A stretch of DNA of 64,000 nt from Actinomucor elegans (GCA_026027325.1 JAMSLZ010000008.1:186001-250000), one strand, 5' to 3'; shown: positions 1 to 12,318, counted from the first letter of the stretch. Notes: generated by a model not told the origin, from the sequence alone. A program made the numbers and translations.

Positions 1-2257
1 AGAATGGAAAATTGCAAAAACTTATCAAGACAAATTACTGTATATTTACTTTTGAAGGAAGAAAGATTCAAATAAAGATTCTACCAGATGCATTAATTTA
101 TTCTGAATATGTACTAGCAAGCAAATGTGCTATTTAATTGCGATCAGTCGAGAAACATGTAGAGCTTTAAATATATCTCTGATATAAAATTTATTTGCAT
201 CGTTAATCACTAAACTACAATACAACGTATTAAAATTTCTGGTAAAGTTTAAACCTATTTGGAATACTACCTTCATAACGCTTCGACATGAACCTTTAAA
301 AAGTCTATGTGTAATATGGTGGAGTGAAGGGAGGGGGGGGGGTATGATATCAGTAAATAGATGAACAGGTTCTTTTCTATATTGGTATTTGATTTTAAAG
401 GTAAGTTCTGTAACTTGTAACAAAGTATTATCTGATGATGATTTCTAGGGCGCTTTATTATATGGCTGATATTCGTCATAGCTTCGACAGTTACAAAAAT
501 GGATGACTATCAGTTTTATCTCCATGTAGTAATGCATGATTTTGCTAAACGAATTGATTAAAAATCTTTTGTTGGATATAGCTCATCTAGAGAAAGAATA
601 CAATTTGGCTCAATCTATCAAACTTTACTCTAACGTTGAAAGCTGAATCATTTTGATCTTTTCATTCGTCTTTCGGCTGCCCATATGTCGCGAAGGGAAC
701 ACTGGGCTTAAGAAAGAGGAATAGTTGGTTTCTCGTATCTGTTTTATATTACAATTCACAAGAGCTTTTTCAGTCGCTCTTTCAGAGCCGTTATTACAGA
801 TGCATAACAGCATCACAAGTGTTGTCTGAGCAGGTTGATTTAATGTGATAATAACTAGTAACAAACAATGAGTACATGTATCAGGGAAGGTATTGTATAT
901 TGAGCTTTTGCCAGACATAATTTTATTAGATCCAGCACTTCATCTCGAACAAGCACTGAGTTTCAGATGCGGCATTTACTCGGATAGGCCGAGGGATGTG
1001 GAGCTGTCCATTTTTTTTTAAAAAAAAAACCCCTTCAAGGATCCAACGTCATTTCCAAGGCATAGTTTATGAGCAACGAAAATAGACCCAATAAGAGTGT
1101 ATGTAATTTTTTTAATATAAAATACTGCAGTTACGTTTGTATTTCTAAACCATTCAAAAAATCGACTCTCACTGCCAATGATGCTTTGTATTAAAATAAA
1201 TACGCTAAACCTGCTTTGTCATTCAAAATGAGATAAAAGTTCAGGTACCAATTCTATTTCTGCATTCTAAGCTAGTCACCAAAGCTAAAAAAAAAAAAAA
1301 TTCTCCATAATGGTAGTGGCGAATTTTTTACTACTTTTTCATGATATTTAAGACATGCTAGAGGTTTTATTTATTTTTTAAAAAAATCCATCTTTGTTGT
1401 ATATATCTCCAAGTAAACATCCGTATTTTGGTGTTCTTCAACAAAATCGGTCGTATAATAAAGTTTAAAGGGGGATAAATGCAGGCAAAAGCTACGAATT
1501 ATTATTACACATTCTCTCTTTATTTAAGAGTATTCAAACAAAGACTGTGGGTCATTATTAATGCGCGCGAATACAAAGAATTATGCATAAAACAGCCTCA
1601 CAAAATGAAGGCAAATATATCATATAGGTTAACTGCCGATAGAACTATCTGAAGATTCTATTTTCCAATATAGAAGCAAATAACCTTGATATGTTGTATG
1701 TGCGAAGAACAGCATATGAATAACAGGTACTGTTTGTAAATTGCCAGTTTGTATACATGAGAACACGAGCCATATGAGCAAAAGTCATTATACTACTAAA
1801 AAGATGTATTTGAAAACCGCTGGCGTTCATACCAATGAGCATTCTCTAACTTATTCTAAGTAACTTTTATATATAGTATCATCCGTTTACATGAAACGCT
1901 ATTTAATACAGCGCAAAGCCTTGCTCCAAACTTCTGTACCAAGATTAAATCTCAATAAATTATGCCTGTCGTCTTTATACTAGGTTTTTTTTTATTTCTT
2001 TGTAATCAACAATGAAATGATTGTCTTTTCTAAGCTTAAACAGGTTACATACTAGTAGTGACATATAGCGTATAATAACAAACAATGAAACTCGAGGCCC
2101 TCACATATAGCTTGAATTCCTTGTTGAATACAATTGAATCCTCAAGGAAAACTTTCAATGAAATGACACAATGAATAAATTTAAAAACATTATAAATGAA
2201 CTGCTTCTTCTACATAAACTTTGAACAGCAACTTGTACACAAATCAATATTATAATC
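1..2257. other. Gene-free, AT-rich left flank
   Basis: I see no supportable gene here. The open frames are short, lack splice-consistent partners and show no recognisable motifs. The region contains homopolymer runs (a G-run near 330, an A/T run near 1012-1030 and an A-run near 1289). The last 70 bases hold the likely promoter of the secreted-protein gene that follows. Confidence 0.6.
2191..2197 (+). promoter_or_regulatory. TATA-like box before secreted protein gene
   Basis: TATAAAT lies 67 bases before the ATG at 2258, a spacing that would put the transcription start about 35 bases before the start codon. This is inferred from sequence and spacing only. Confidence 0.4.
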
Positions 2258-2557
2258 ATGAAACCTCTTAAGCCTATTACTCTTTTATTGACGTTCCTAT
2301 TCGTATTATTGATTGCTCTTCCTTCAAATGCTGATGGACCATTAGACTGTCCGTGCCTCCTATTTGAAGATAGTCCAATTTTAAGATGTCCTGGAGCAAC
2401 AGCCCAAAGTGATCTGAATGGTGATCATGGATATTGCGATGTCAAAGTAAAACAGGATGCAAATAATGGAGGTAACTGTCAGTGCTATGGCTGCGGTTCA
2501 TGCTGGGATCATATGTACAGTGAGGAGTTGAAGAAACAGGCCAGCCAAGCACATTAA
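2258..2557 (+). CDS. Small secreted cysteine-rich protein
   Basis: A single-exon gene of 99 aa. Residues 1-25 form a clear signal peptide: basic start, long leucine-rich core, then the likely cleavage site SNA-D. The mature part, about 74 aa, holds eight cysteines at about 31, 33, 44, 60, 74, 76, 79 and 82, the last four packed as CQCYGCGSC. An even number of cysteines in a short secreted protein suggests disulfide bonds; the dense C-x-C and C-x2-C cluster could instead bind metal. I do not recognise the family. A TATA box 67 bases upstream and an AATAAA at 2631 support a real transcript. It could be an effector-like or cell-surface protein, but that is only inference from size and cysteine content. 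Confidence 0.75.
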   Translation: MKPLKPITLLLTFLFVLLIALPSNADGPLDCPCLLFEDSPILRCPGATAQSDLNGDHGYCDVKVKQDANNGGNCQCYGCGSCWDHMYSEELKKQASQAH

Positions 2558-2630
2558 ATACCCATCACTTTCATGACAACTCTTTCGAAGGGTTCTCTGA
2601 TCTTTATCGTCGCAATCTAATTTAAAACTT

Positions 2631-2636
2631 AATAAA
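2631..2636 (+). terminator. Polyadenylation signal of secreted protein gene
   Basis: AATAAA lies 74 bases after the stop codon of the cysteine-rich protein, in AT-rich sequence. This is the normal position for a fungal polyadenylation signal. Confidence 0.45.
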
Positions 2637-3335
2637 GTTATTGAAGTCCTAGATGTTTTTCACTTTTGTAAGAATCGATATGGAATTTACTTTATCATTA
2701 ATCGGCATGGCCATTATTTCAGTCTGCAAGAACAGGGTGATAAACCATCCAAGTATACCTAGCACCAAAATGTCCTCAACCCAATGTAATTTTTTTTTTT
2801 TTTTTTTTTTTTTTGGGTATAAACCCCTCTTTACTAATACCTGATGGCTCTTTATCTGTTTATTTAATACCTAATCTGTTATTTTGCTACAGGTATGTTA
2901 AACTATGTATGTATTCTCTTTTTTTTTAATAAAACTAATTGTCTATTCACTTAGCACTCAATTTGTTATTTTGTTATCTTGTTACTGTTTTACTACGGCT
3001 ATCTCGAATAGACCCAAACGAATTATTCTTTTTATATATCTCTAAGTGATGGTTCGCATATAATAACTTAACAGTTCACTCGGTCCATATCTCCATCACT
3101 TTTCTCTCAGTGAAAACATTTGAAAGCCTCCCAGCGAAAAACATATTCCCGCAACGCCATGTAAACTGAAAATACATTAGAAAACAGCCGTGAAGTATAT
3201 CATGAAATAAAAATATTGAAAAGCGGTGGGATATTGTACATGTAGTACATGTATAAAGCAAAAATTGGACTTATTGCCATTTCTAAGACAGTTGATTTAT
3301 TGGTATGAGTGTGAAATCAGCAATTAAGAGATACC

Positions 3336-3366
<31 letters not shown>

Positions 3367-3389
3367 GGTGATACACTCCCTAAAATGAA
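2637..3389. other. Intergenic, homopolymer-rich
   Basis: No gene is seen. It contains a run of 25 T at 2790-2814 and a run of 29 A at 3336-3364. The second run lies just before the decayed Tc1 transposase. Confidence 0.55.
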
Positions 3390-4545
3390 TTCTGAAAGAC
3401 CTAGAAAAATTAGTAAAAAGGGCTGAGAGTCATGTTGGAAGGATTCTGCGCAGAAACCCTTTCAACACTTATACTGAACGAACAGTCGAATTATGATATA
3501 TAGAAGTGAATGCTTGTAGAAAAACAATCATTCATTGTTTGACGGAAATTAGCTTCGGTTGTTACTGCACGGCTCATAAGCTAGATCTTATAGAACGCCA
3601 CAAATAAAGAAAGCTGCAATGGGCCAAAGAGCACGTAAAGTGGACGCATAAATAATGGAGAAGTGCCACTTGGTCAGATGAATACTGGCCCACAGTGAAA
3701 GACAATGATGGAAGAGTAAGAATTATACGAAAAATTGAAGAGAGGTATAACGAGAGAAATATCATTCCAACGACCAAGTGAGGCAAAGAAAGCATGATGA
3801 TATGAAGCTGTTTTTGGCCAGGCAGTTTCGTATCCGATTAGTATTAGAATAAAATAGCATGAGCAGCTGGAATTCCCAACAACCGGCGAAGCTTTGGACT
3901 AGTAGTGTTTATTGAGGGGGTTGTAAATCAAGACATTTACGTCGATATGTTGATCCAGAAACTCCTCTGTTGGTTCTCCAAGATTATAGAGAATGAAAAC
4001 AAGTCTTTTATATTTCAAGAAGATGACGCTAGACTAACATGTTGAGGTACACTTTGCATGAAAGAGTAGTAATTACTATAACCTAACCGCAGTTTACTTC
4101 GCCAGTGATAGTTTGTTTATAATTAACTTATGAATATTCAAAGTAAAACGTGAATTAATATAAACCTCCTATATAACTTTATCAATAAGTAATATACAAA
4201 AATATAAATTAGAACATCTAATGGATTTACCTTAACCGGGTCTCTGATATTACAGCCAGTTGTCATACTTGTCATATTGGCAAATATGTGAAGTAATGGA
4301 AAGAGAAGCATGGAATTGGGGAGGCTGTATTGGCATTCCCAAAGCCCTGCTTTGAACCATAAAGCAATGTTTGGTAGGCTCTTGAAAAAAGATTGGAAAA
4401 AAGGACGGCTTCTATTAACAATGTTGAAGATATGAAACTTGTCTTGAAGAAAGTGGACGTTGAACTTGCGCAGCGTTTGGCGGAGGGTATCAGAGACAGA
4501 TGCCAAACAGTAATCAATACTCGTGGACAGAATACGAAGTATAAA
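3390..4545 (+). mobile_element. Decayed Tc1/mariner-type transposase
   Basis: Translating the plus strand through stops gives a recognisable but broken Tc1-family DDE transposase. Near 3395-3460 are remnants of the DNA-binding part (RRNPF). Near 3615-3660 comes LQWAKEHVKWT, followed by TWSDE, the region of the first catalytic aspartate. Near 4000-4035 is FQEDDARL, the second catalytic block. After a break, CHIGKYVK (about 4270) and the expected proline/serine-rich QSPALN block lead to the family's usual C-terminus, RDRCQTVINTRG, near 4490-4530. There are several stops and frameshifts, so it is dead. About 200 bases at 4040-4255 do not fit the transposase and look inserted. I could not find convincing terminal repeats. 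Confidence 0.8.
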
Positions 4546-4599
4546 CTTTTTATTTTTTCTAAATATGTTTCTCTGTTTCAAAAGATATACATATTTTTA

Positions 4600-4602
<3 letters not shown>

Positions 4603-4638
<36 letters not shown>
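4603..4638 (+). repeat. Poly-A tract (36 A)
   Basis: An uninterrupted run of 36 A lies about 60 bases after the end of the Tc1 remnant. It could be a simple repeat or the tail of an inserted retrotransposed copy; nothing else supports the latter. Confidence 0.7.
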
Positions 4639-4640
<2 letters not shown>

Positions 4641-5717
4641 AAAAAAGGGGTCGTGTAAGCTATATGAACAAGCTTTATTTTTATTTTTAATCATACTGTC
4701 TCTGTAACATTTGTACATATCTGGCGGCTTTCACAGTATAATCTACGTGATATCTTGGCTGTACTTACAATACAGTATACCCCATCAGACATTCAATCAT
4801 GTGATATCTAATATATCGCAATCTGTGCAATAGAGCTCTTGATTTCTCTTTTTAGTTTGTATAATAAAATACAGCTTATATTCCACATGATTCTATTCCT
4901 ATGGTGCCTTTATTATTATTTTTAGCGCAACCATAGCCCCCAATAAGCTTGAAGTAGAAAAGTTTGTTTTGTGGTATGTATTAGATATCATAGAACAAAG
5001 ATTTTATGTATAAAATTAAGGTATTACGAACAAGAGCCAATGATATAGTGTAACTTAAAGGCATCTCTTTTCTCGGTTAGGGTTTGACAAGTTATTCATT
5101 TGTCATCTGCTTGGTTTTGGTGCGCATCTTCGGCCTAAAAATGCGTGTGTAACCTTACAGTTTTGTTTGAATGCGCTTTGGTGAACGAAATCGGCATTCA
5201 GAACTATGCATCCCGTTCATGCGCCATAACAGGTTACATTGTACTCTAGCTAAACTGGGTTCCCGGATTTCTTCAAGCCCTCCGTTTTAAATTATAAACC
5301 ATCCACGAGAGAGGATTCGTATCGTCATAGTTGCTCATGTGATATTAGTATCCGCAAATGGTGCCGAGAGCTTTTGAATAATAACGCTATACAAAATATA
5401 AATCAAAGAAATCTTATTTGCCAAGATTCTATACATTTGATAAATGAAACCAACTTTAGTTAAAAGTCGTTGTGTTAGGTTCATAGCTTAATGCAAATCT
5501 TGGGCTGTAATGATTTTATTTACGGAAAAATCAATTCCCATTCTTCCTATATTCTCAACTGTGAGTTGTAACAAGTGGATATAAACGGTAATAATCGACA
5601 TACGTAGCTCTTTTTTTGTATTACATTCCTTTCTTTGTTCTGGCGCAAATCTGTATAAAAACAGCCTTTTTCTTGGTTTTATGTCTTTATTTTGATAAGC
5701 ACCACTATCTGGACTGA
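4639..5717. other. Intergenic before ABC transporter
   Basis: No gene is seen. It contains dispersed repeat copy 1 (4795-4963, listed separately). The last few hundred bases must include the ABC transporter promoter, but I see no clear TATA box. Confidence 0.5.
4795..4963 (+). repeat. Dispersed repeat, copy 1
   Basis: This stretch matches 27899-28052 in the same orientation, with scattered differences and small gaps. Shared blocks include AATCATGTG, AATAGAG..CTCTTG, TGATTCTATTCCTAT and a TTTATTAT...TTTAG stretch near the right end. The second copy adjoins decayed coding-like sequence, so this is probably part of an interspersed element whose type I cannot name. Confidence 0.6.
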
Positions 5718-8700
5718 ATGAATGGAAAAGGATCGCATAGTACGGCCTCTGAATCAATATCCTTGTCTATATCTGACAATACCAAATCAGCTACCACAAA
5801 TAAACAGAATAAAGATGACAGTAGCGCAAAAAAGAAGCGATCGCCTGCCGTGTCGATGATTCGGCTGTTTCGCTTTGCAACACCCAAAGAGCGCTACTTG
5901 ATTGCACTTGCTGCGTTTTTCTCGATCGCTTCTGGTGCACTTCAACCAGTCTCTATCTTGATCTACGGCCAATTCATCAATAATCTCACCAGTTCATTAT
6001 CCGATACAAGCAATTTACTCAATGCCACACTTCCAGTCATTCATATCATGGCTTATATGGGCACTGCTTCTTTGATCGCCGCTTATATATCCTCACTTCT
6101 TTGGATCATGATGGGCGAAAGCCAAACACGACGTATTCGCGGGCTCTATCTTCACTCCGTGTTGAACCAGGATATGAGTTGGTTTGACAGCGCCAAAGAC
6201 GGATCTCTAAATACTCGATTAGCATCAGACACACAAATCATTCAAGACGGAATCTCAGAGAAGTTTGGCCTATTTGTTACTCTTGTAGCTCAATTCATAG
6301 GCGGTTTCATAGTAGCTTTTGTTAAAGGTAGGCTGAAAAAGATTTAGTAATAAGTAAAACTAAATTTTTGAAATATAGGCTGGCAAGTAGCTGTGATTAT
6401 GCTTGCGACATTGCCTTTGACTTTCGGAACAGGTAGAACAATGTCCTATTTTATCACAAAGTATACAGTCGCTTCCCAACACCTATACGCTCATGCTGGT
6501 TCGATTGCTGAACAAGCTTTTCAATCAATCCGTACAGTGTATGCATTCAGTCTGCAAAGTAGGTTCTCAAGACGATATGATGCGAAATTGGAAGAAGCTT
6601 GCCAAGTTGGTGTAAAAAAAGGCATTTCCATGGGCATTGGTTTTGGAAGCTTTTTAGGTTTACTCTTTTTCACTTTTGGTTTGGCTCTTTGGCGCGGTTC
6701 TAATCTAGTGGTGAAAGGTGAAATGGATGGTCCTTCTGTATTTGTGGCTTTCCTGGCTATGATGATGGGTAAGAGAAAATATAGTCAAAGATACATAGCT
6801 ATTAACGCTCTGAGTCTCCCCCTCAAAAAAAAAAGGTAGCATGTCCTTGCTAAGACTTCCTGTCAACTTATCGGCCGTATCCAGTGCTCGAGGCGCAGCT
6901 TTCAAAGTTTTCGAAATCATCGACCGAGTACCTGATATTAATGCAGATTCCACTGCTGGTCTCTCACCTGAGCGTGTGCAAGGTTCAATCGAATTCAAGA
7001 ATGTCAGTTTTAAATATCCCACGCGCCCCGATCTAACTATATTGAAAAACTTGAGCTTGAAGATTCATCCTGGTCAGACTGTCGCTTTTGTAGGTCCTTC
7101 TGGTAGCGGCAAATCGACCACAATCCAACTCGTTCAAAGGTTTTATGATGCTCTTTCAGGTCAAGTTATTCTAGATGGGCATAATGTCAAAGATCTTAAT
7201 GTAAAATGGCTGCGTCAACAGATAGGCGTAGTATCGCAAGAGCCTGTCTTGTTTAATATGACTGTTCGTCAAAATTTGCTTATGGGCACTGAAAATCAGG
7301 ATATATCCGAGAGTATAATAGTTGAAGCTTGTAAAGAAGCCAACTGTCATACATTTATTACTCAATTACCTGAAGGCTATGATACACTTGTTGGGGAACA
7401 AGGTGGTATGCTTTCTGGAGGTCAAAAGCAACGTATTGCTATTGCTCGCGCTATCTTGAAAAATCCCAGCATCTTATTGTTAGACGAGGTAAAGAAAAAC
7501 AGGGTTTTGTTATTACTTGATATCGTACTATTACTGACAAGCTTCACTATGTATTATAGGCCACTTCTGCTTTGGATACTCAATCAGAACGTCTAGTGAG
7601 TTTACCACCTGAACATGAAATCAAAGTATAATATACTGCAGATAGTAACCCAAAACTAATCTTATTAGGTCCAAAATGCTCTTGACAAAGCATCTGCTAC
7701 GCGTACTACAATTGTAGTTGCACATCGTCTTTCAACCATTATGAAGGCCGATAAGATTGTAGTGCTTGATCGCGGAATCATTACTGAACAGGGTACGCAT
7801 CAGGAACTTATCGCTTTGCAAGGTGCGTATGCTGATTTGGTTGCAAAGCAAGCAGTTGATGTGAACGAGAAGCAGAAACATGAAATTATCAATGAATCTG
7901 GCGAATATGACGCACAAGATCTTCTTCGCCAAGAAGAATTGGAAGTCAAGCAACACCTCTTGGACCAAGAAAGACAAGTCCTAACCAAAGTCTTGACGAA
8001 TCAGTCAAAGAGACACAGCTTCATAGATTCGGAAAAGCAAAAAACATCCATTAAAGGCGGAGCAGATTCTCCTTTGGCCATTGACGCATATGATCTTAAA
8101 ATTGCCGAAACAAAACGAATAGAAAAACGTATGAAGAAGCAGAGAGCACCTGTTTGGAAAGTACTGAATCATATGCGTCCCGAATGGAAATATCTCGTCG
8201 CCGGTGTTATTGGTTCTGCCTTGGCCGGCTGTGTCTTTCCTTTTTATGCCTTTGCCTTCTCACATGTGATATCTATTCTCAGTGTACCTGGACAAGAAAT
8301 CCAGCCTGGTCCTCTCAGTGGTACTAATCTATATTCGTTCTTGTTTGTCATGATCGGTATAGCCGCATTGTTTGGAAACGGTACGCAATTTATGGCTTAT
8401 GAGATCTGCGGTGAAAAATTCTCGAAGCGGTTCCGTGGCCAGGTGTTTGAAGCTTATATGAAACAAGAGATTGGATTTTTTGATAGGGAAGAGAACAACA
8501 CGGGCGCTTTAACAGCAAGATTGGCGGTTGATGCTTACAATGTCAGTGAAATGATTACAAAGACTTGGGGAGACGTAACAAGCCTGATAGCTACTGTGAT
8601 ATGTTCCTTTATTATTGCATTTTCAAACAGTTGGGCTCTTACTCTTATTGTTTTGTGCATGGCTCCATTTCTTTTTGGTGCAACAGCTTATGAGTTTCGT

Positions 8701-9924
8701 GTGCAGAAAGGATTTGAAGATGATACGAAGAGGGCCAATGCAGAGAGCGGTCAAGTAGCTGGTGAAGCGATTCGAGAAGTCCGAACTGTAGCCTCATTGA
8801 ACAAGCAAGCACATTTTGAAGAGCGTTACTATCATGCAACGGATCGTCCGCATAGACTCACTATGAGAAAGGCTTATTTGTCATCTATTGCAGCAAGCTT
8901 TGGTAAAGGTATCAATATCTATACTAGCGCGTTGGCTTTTTATGCTGGTGCTCGTCTGATTATGAATGGTAGTATTACCTTTCAACAAATGTTTACAACA
9001 ATGACAGTCATCATGACTACTGCTGAATCAGCAGGACGAAGTACTACCTTTGCAGCGGCATTTTCCAAAGCCAAGTATGCGGCTATTGCCTCATTTGAAG
9101 TGATTGAACGCGAATCCAAGATTGATCCAGAATTAGAAGGTTTTGAGCCTGCAGTTGGGTCCATTGCGGGCGATATAGGCTTTAAAGATATCCAATTTGC
9201 TTATCCAGCTCGTCCTGATGTTGCAGTATTCAATGGAAAGTTTAACCTACAAGGAAAAGCAGGACAAACAATAGCTCTGGTTGGTCCAAGTGGCCATGGA
9301 AAATCCAGTATAATAGCTATGCTTCAACGTTGGTATGATCCTCTCCATGGTATCGTGTCACTTGATCAACACAATGTCAAATCCTATTCTGTTTACAATC
9401 TTCGAAGTCATATGGCACTGGTGGGTCAAGAACCTGTCTTGTTTGATATGACCATTAATGAAAACATTCGATTTGGTATGGAAGACAATATGGCAGTGAC
9501 TCAAGAACAGGTAGAAGCGACATGCAAAGCTGCCAATATTCACAAGTTTATCATCACACTCCCAGATGGCTATGATACACGTGTTGGTGATAAAGGTTCT
9601 CAACTCTCTGGAGGTCAGAAACAAAGAATCGCAATTGCTCGTGCGTTGATTCGTCAACCTAAAGTGCTGCTGTTGGACGAAGCTACCTCAGCTTTGGATA
9701 GTGAGTCTGAACATTTAGTGCAAGAAGCATTAGATAATATCTTGTTAGAAGGTGGAAGAACTACAATTACAATTGCACATAGGCTTTCTACCATCAAGAA
9801 CGCAGACGCTATATGTGTTATAAAGGACGGCCGTGTCATTGAAGAGGGCACTCATTGGGAGCTATTGAAGCTCAATGGTGTATACAGCGAGATGGTAAAC
9901 CAACAATCTTTATCTGTTCTGTAA
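5718..9924 (+). CDS. Full-size ABCB-type multidrug transporter
   Basis: Five exons, join(5718..6327,6379..6768,6836..7488,7560..7595,7669..9924), give 1314 aa, the normal length for a P-glycoprotein-like ABCB exporter. The order is TMD1, NBD1, TMD2, NBD2. NBD1 has Walker A GPSGSGKST (about 420-428) and signature LSGGQKQR (about 526). NBD2 has Walker A GPSGHGKSS (about 1102) and LSGGQKQRIAIARAL (about 1209), then LLLDEATSALD. Both ATP sites therefore look intact. A charged linker joins the halves. The family pumps hydrophobic compounds or peptides (such as lipopeptide pheromones) across the plasma membrane or into vesicles; the substrate cannot be told from sequence. Exon 4 is only 36 nt and falls inside the NBD1 Walker B/D-loop (ATSALDTQSERL). 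The start is the first in-frame ATG. The gene converges with the dynamitin gene; the two stop codons are 85 bases apart. Confidence 0.95.
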
Positions 9925-10009
9925 ATTCAAGCTATACCACAAAACTTATAAAGCACAATACTATTAGTAACATTTTTTTTTAATACTAATAAATTAACAC
10001 GCATTTCCT

Positions 10010-12318
10010 TTATTCCTTCGCTTCCTCAGCTTCAGTATTAATAGTAGCAGTAGCAGTAGCAGTAGCAGTAGCAGTACTATTATTAGCAGTACTATCAGCA
10101 ATAGTTGTTGTAGTAGCAGTAGTATCAGTAGTAGTATTAGTAGTATCAGCAGCAGTGTTAATAGTATCAGCAGCAGTGTTAATAGTATCAGCAGCAGCAC
10201 TAATAGTATCAACAGTGGTGCTAGTAGTATCAGCAACAGTGCTAGTAATATCAGCAACAGTGCTAGTAGTACCAGCAACAGGACTACTAGTAGCAGCAAT
10301 AGGACTACTAGTAGCAGCAACAGGACTACTAGTAGCAGCAACAGGACTACTAGTAGCAGCAACAGGACTACTAGTAGCAGCAACAGGACTACTAGTAGCA
10401 GCAACAGGACTACTGGTAGCAACAACAGTGCTAATTGCACCAGCAGCAGCACTAGTAGCGCCGACATCAGTAGTAGCACCAGTAGTAGTTAAAGCAGTGA
10501 TGCGCTGAATAAGATCAGTCATTCTATCATCAATTACTTTGATATTGTTAGTGATAGATTCATCATTTTCTTGTAGACTTTTGTTCAACTAAAGATTATG
10601 TTAGATCTTAAGGTCTTTGTATATGATCAAAACATGATCTTTACCAATTCACATGTACTTGTTAAACTCTTTAATTCATCAGACATTCTTGTTTGTTCTT
10701 CAGAAATCACTTTGACTGACTGACCAAATGAAGCAGCCTCGGTATGCAATCCTTGCAGTGCTTTAAGTCTAGTCAGCAAAGCAGGTGTTAAATTCAAAAG
10801 AGGATCGACTTTTTCCAGAGTAGCAAATAATTTGTTAATCTAAACACAAAGAATTTAGTTGGTAAATCATTGTGAGTTGCTACTTTCATTACCTTTGTCT
10901 CGTTATCATTCAAGCTTCCTTCCTTGTTAGCAGCTTCAGCATTGGCAGCATTGGCGTTTTGAGCATTCATAGCACTGGTTAATCCAAATGCAATGGAAGA
11001 AGCATCTTTACGGCCTGACTTTAACTCGTTCAAACGATCCAAATCACTGTTCATGGCTTTGACTCTTCTTCCCACCATTTCCAATTGTCTGGGCTGAGCT
11101 AACACAACTACTTGCTGTTCCAATTTCGACAGCGAATTGATCAACGAAGATGAAGCAAGGCTAGGAGGCTATTACAGTTGATTAGATGTATATCAGTTAT
11201 GAGCTATTAATATTTACCAAATCATCTAAAGCTTGTCCTGCACTAGATCCAACAAGCTTTTCTATCTTTGCAATACGTTCATCGATGTCTGATAGTTTAT
11301 TCTCTTTTTGCATACGAGCTACTTCTGGGGTATAATAAAGTTCATAAGTAACCATCTAATGGATAAAGATGTTTAGCGAAAAAGCAAGCTAGCAATTTAT
11401 ATAGACTCACATCATTTTTGACGTTCTTTTCCGAGACAGCTTCTTCATTATTTTCAGTAGTATTATCAGTGGATTTAGCAGGTATATTCTTGAAAGCTTC
11501 CAATTGCTTTATCAGTACTTTGGCTTCTTCCACAGATCTACCATAATTCGATTTTGAAGCAGGGTCTTCTCCATCACCCATTTGTTGATTCATTCTAACA
11601 AGATCAGATTGAAGATATGCAATTTGAGACAAGATATCGGATTGAGAAATGGTTTCTTTGGCATCAGTAGGTTCCTATACTCAAAACGCAATCAGTACGG
11701 CGTATGTTATAGCAAGAGTAGTACGCACTTTTGCTTTCTCCATTTCATCATTGAGTTCCTGAACCTCATACATGAGACGACGCAACTTTTGCAAAGGGGT
11801 CTCGTCCAAAGACAGGTTTTTAGGCAGGATCTCATATTCGCTTGTCTCCATAGCTGGTGGGCGTCTAACATAAGTACGATACATGGCTTTCTTTCGACGA
11901 GTTAAACGATCGGAAAAGTCTATGAGAAGTATATTTAGAACGAATTCTCGGTGCATATCATGGTGTGTTTACCGGTATCAGTAGAATCCACAATACTGCC
12001 CTTGAATCGGCTCGCTGCGTCTTTGACAGAAACACGAGATTTTACTACATTTTCATTATCATCATCGTCGCTAGACTGTTGCAAAGTATCAGATTTTGGG
12101 AATTTTCTTCATTTTTGTTCATGTTTTTGCGTACCTGATTATCATACGAGACATTGGCGGTAGTATCGTTTGAATCAGGCGTCTCATAGACATCTGGTTG
12201 GTCATCCTAATGTTTAAAGAAAAAAAAAGACGAAGTAAATATACTATTCCAATTTGTGAATAACTACTAAATTATGTATATTTACAATGTCTGGCAATGC
12301 AGAATACTTTGAGGTCAT
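10010..12318 (-). CDS. DCTN2: Dynactin subunit 2 (dynamitin, p50/Jnm1)
   Basis: Nine exons, complement(join(10010..10588,10645..10839,10893..11168,11218..11355,11411..11674,11729..11919,11973..12075,12135..12206,12286..12318)), give 616 aa. The N-terminus KYSALPDIDDQPDVYETPD is the dynamitin hallmark (KYxxLPxI..PDVYET). The rest is mostly predicted helical coiled coil, as expected of the dynactin shoulder, which links dynein to cargo and spreads along microtubules. Family members are about 400 aa. The extra length is a roughly 155-aa C-terminal tail of Thr, Ala, Ser, Val and Asp built from 7-residue repeats (ATSSPVA at its most regular), ending in an acidic stretch. The tail is in frame with the upstream exon and the 21-nt periodicity preserves the frame. 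A short splice inside the tail could remove part of it, so the exact C-terminus is less certain than the core. Confidence 0.9.
10120..10430 (-). repeat. 21-bp coding minisatellite in dynamitin tail
   Basis: A 21-bp unit repeats across this stretch. Seven nearly identical copies start at 10281, 10302, 10323, 10344, 10365, 10386 and 10407 (plus-strand unit GGACTACTAGTAGCAGCAAC plus one A). More diverged units of the same length lie at lower coordinates. On the coding strand each unit gives seven residues, PVAATSS in the clean copies. The unit is a multiple of three, so copy-number change would keep the frame. Confidence 0.85.

Noticed and set aside
9994..10479. 161-aa leucine-rich minus-strand frame
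   Set aside because: Same repeat read in another frame, with no splice link to the dynamitin exons.
10155..10508. Hydrophobic 117-aa plus-strand frame across the dynamitin tail
   Set aside because: It is the antisense of a coding 21-bp repeat. The valine/leucine/alanine monotony is a product of the repeat.
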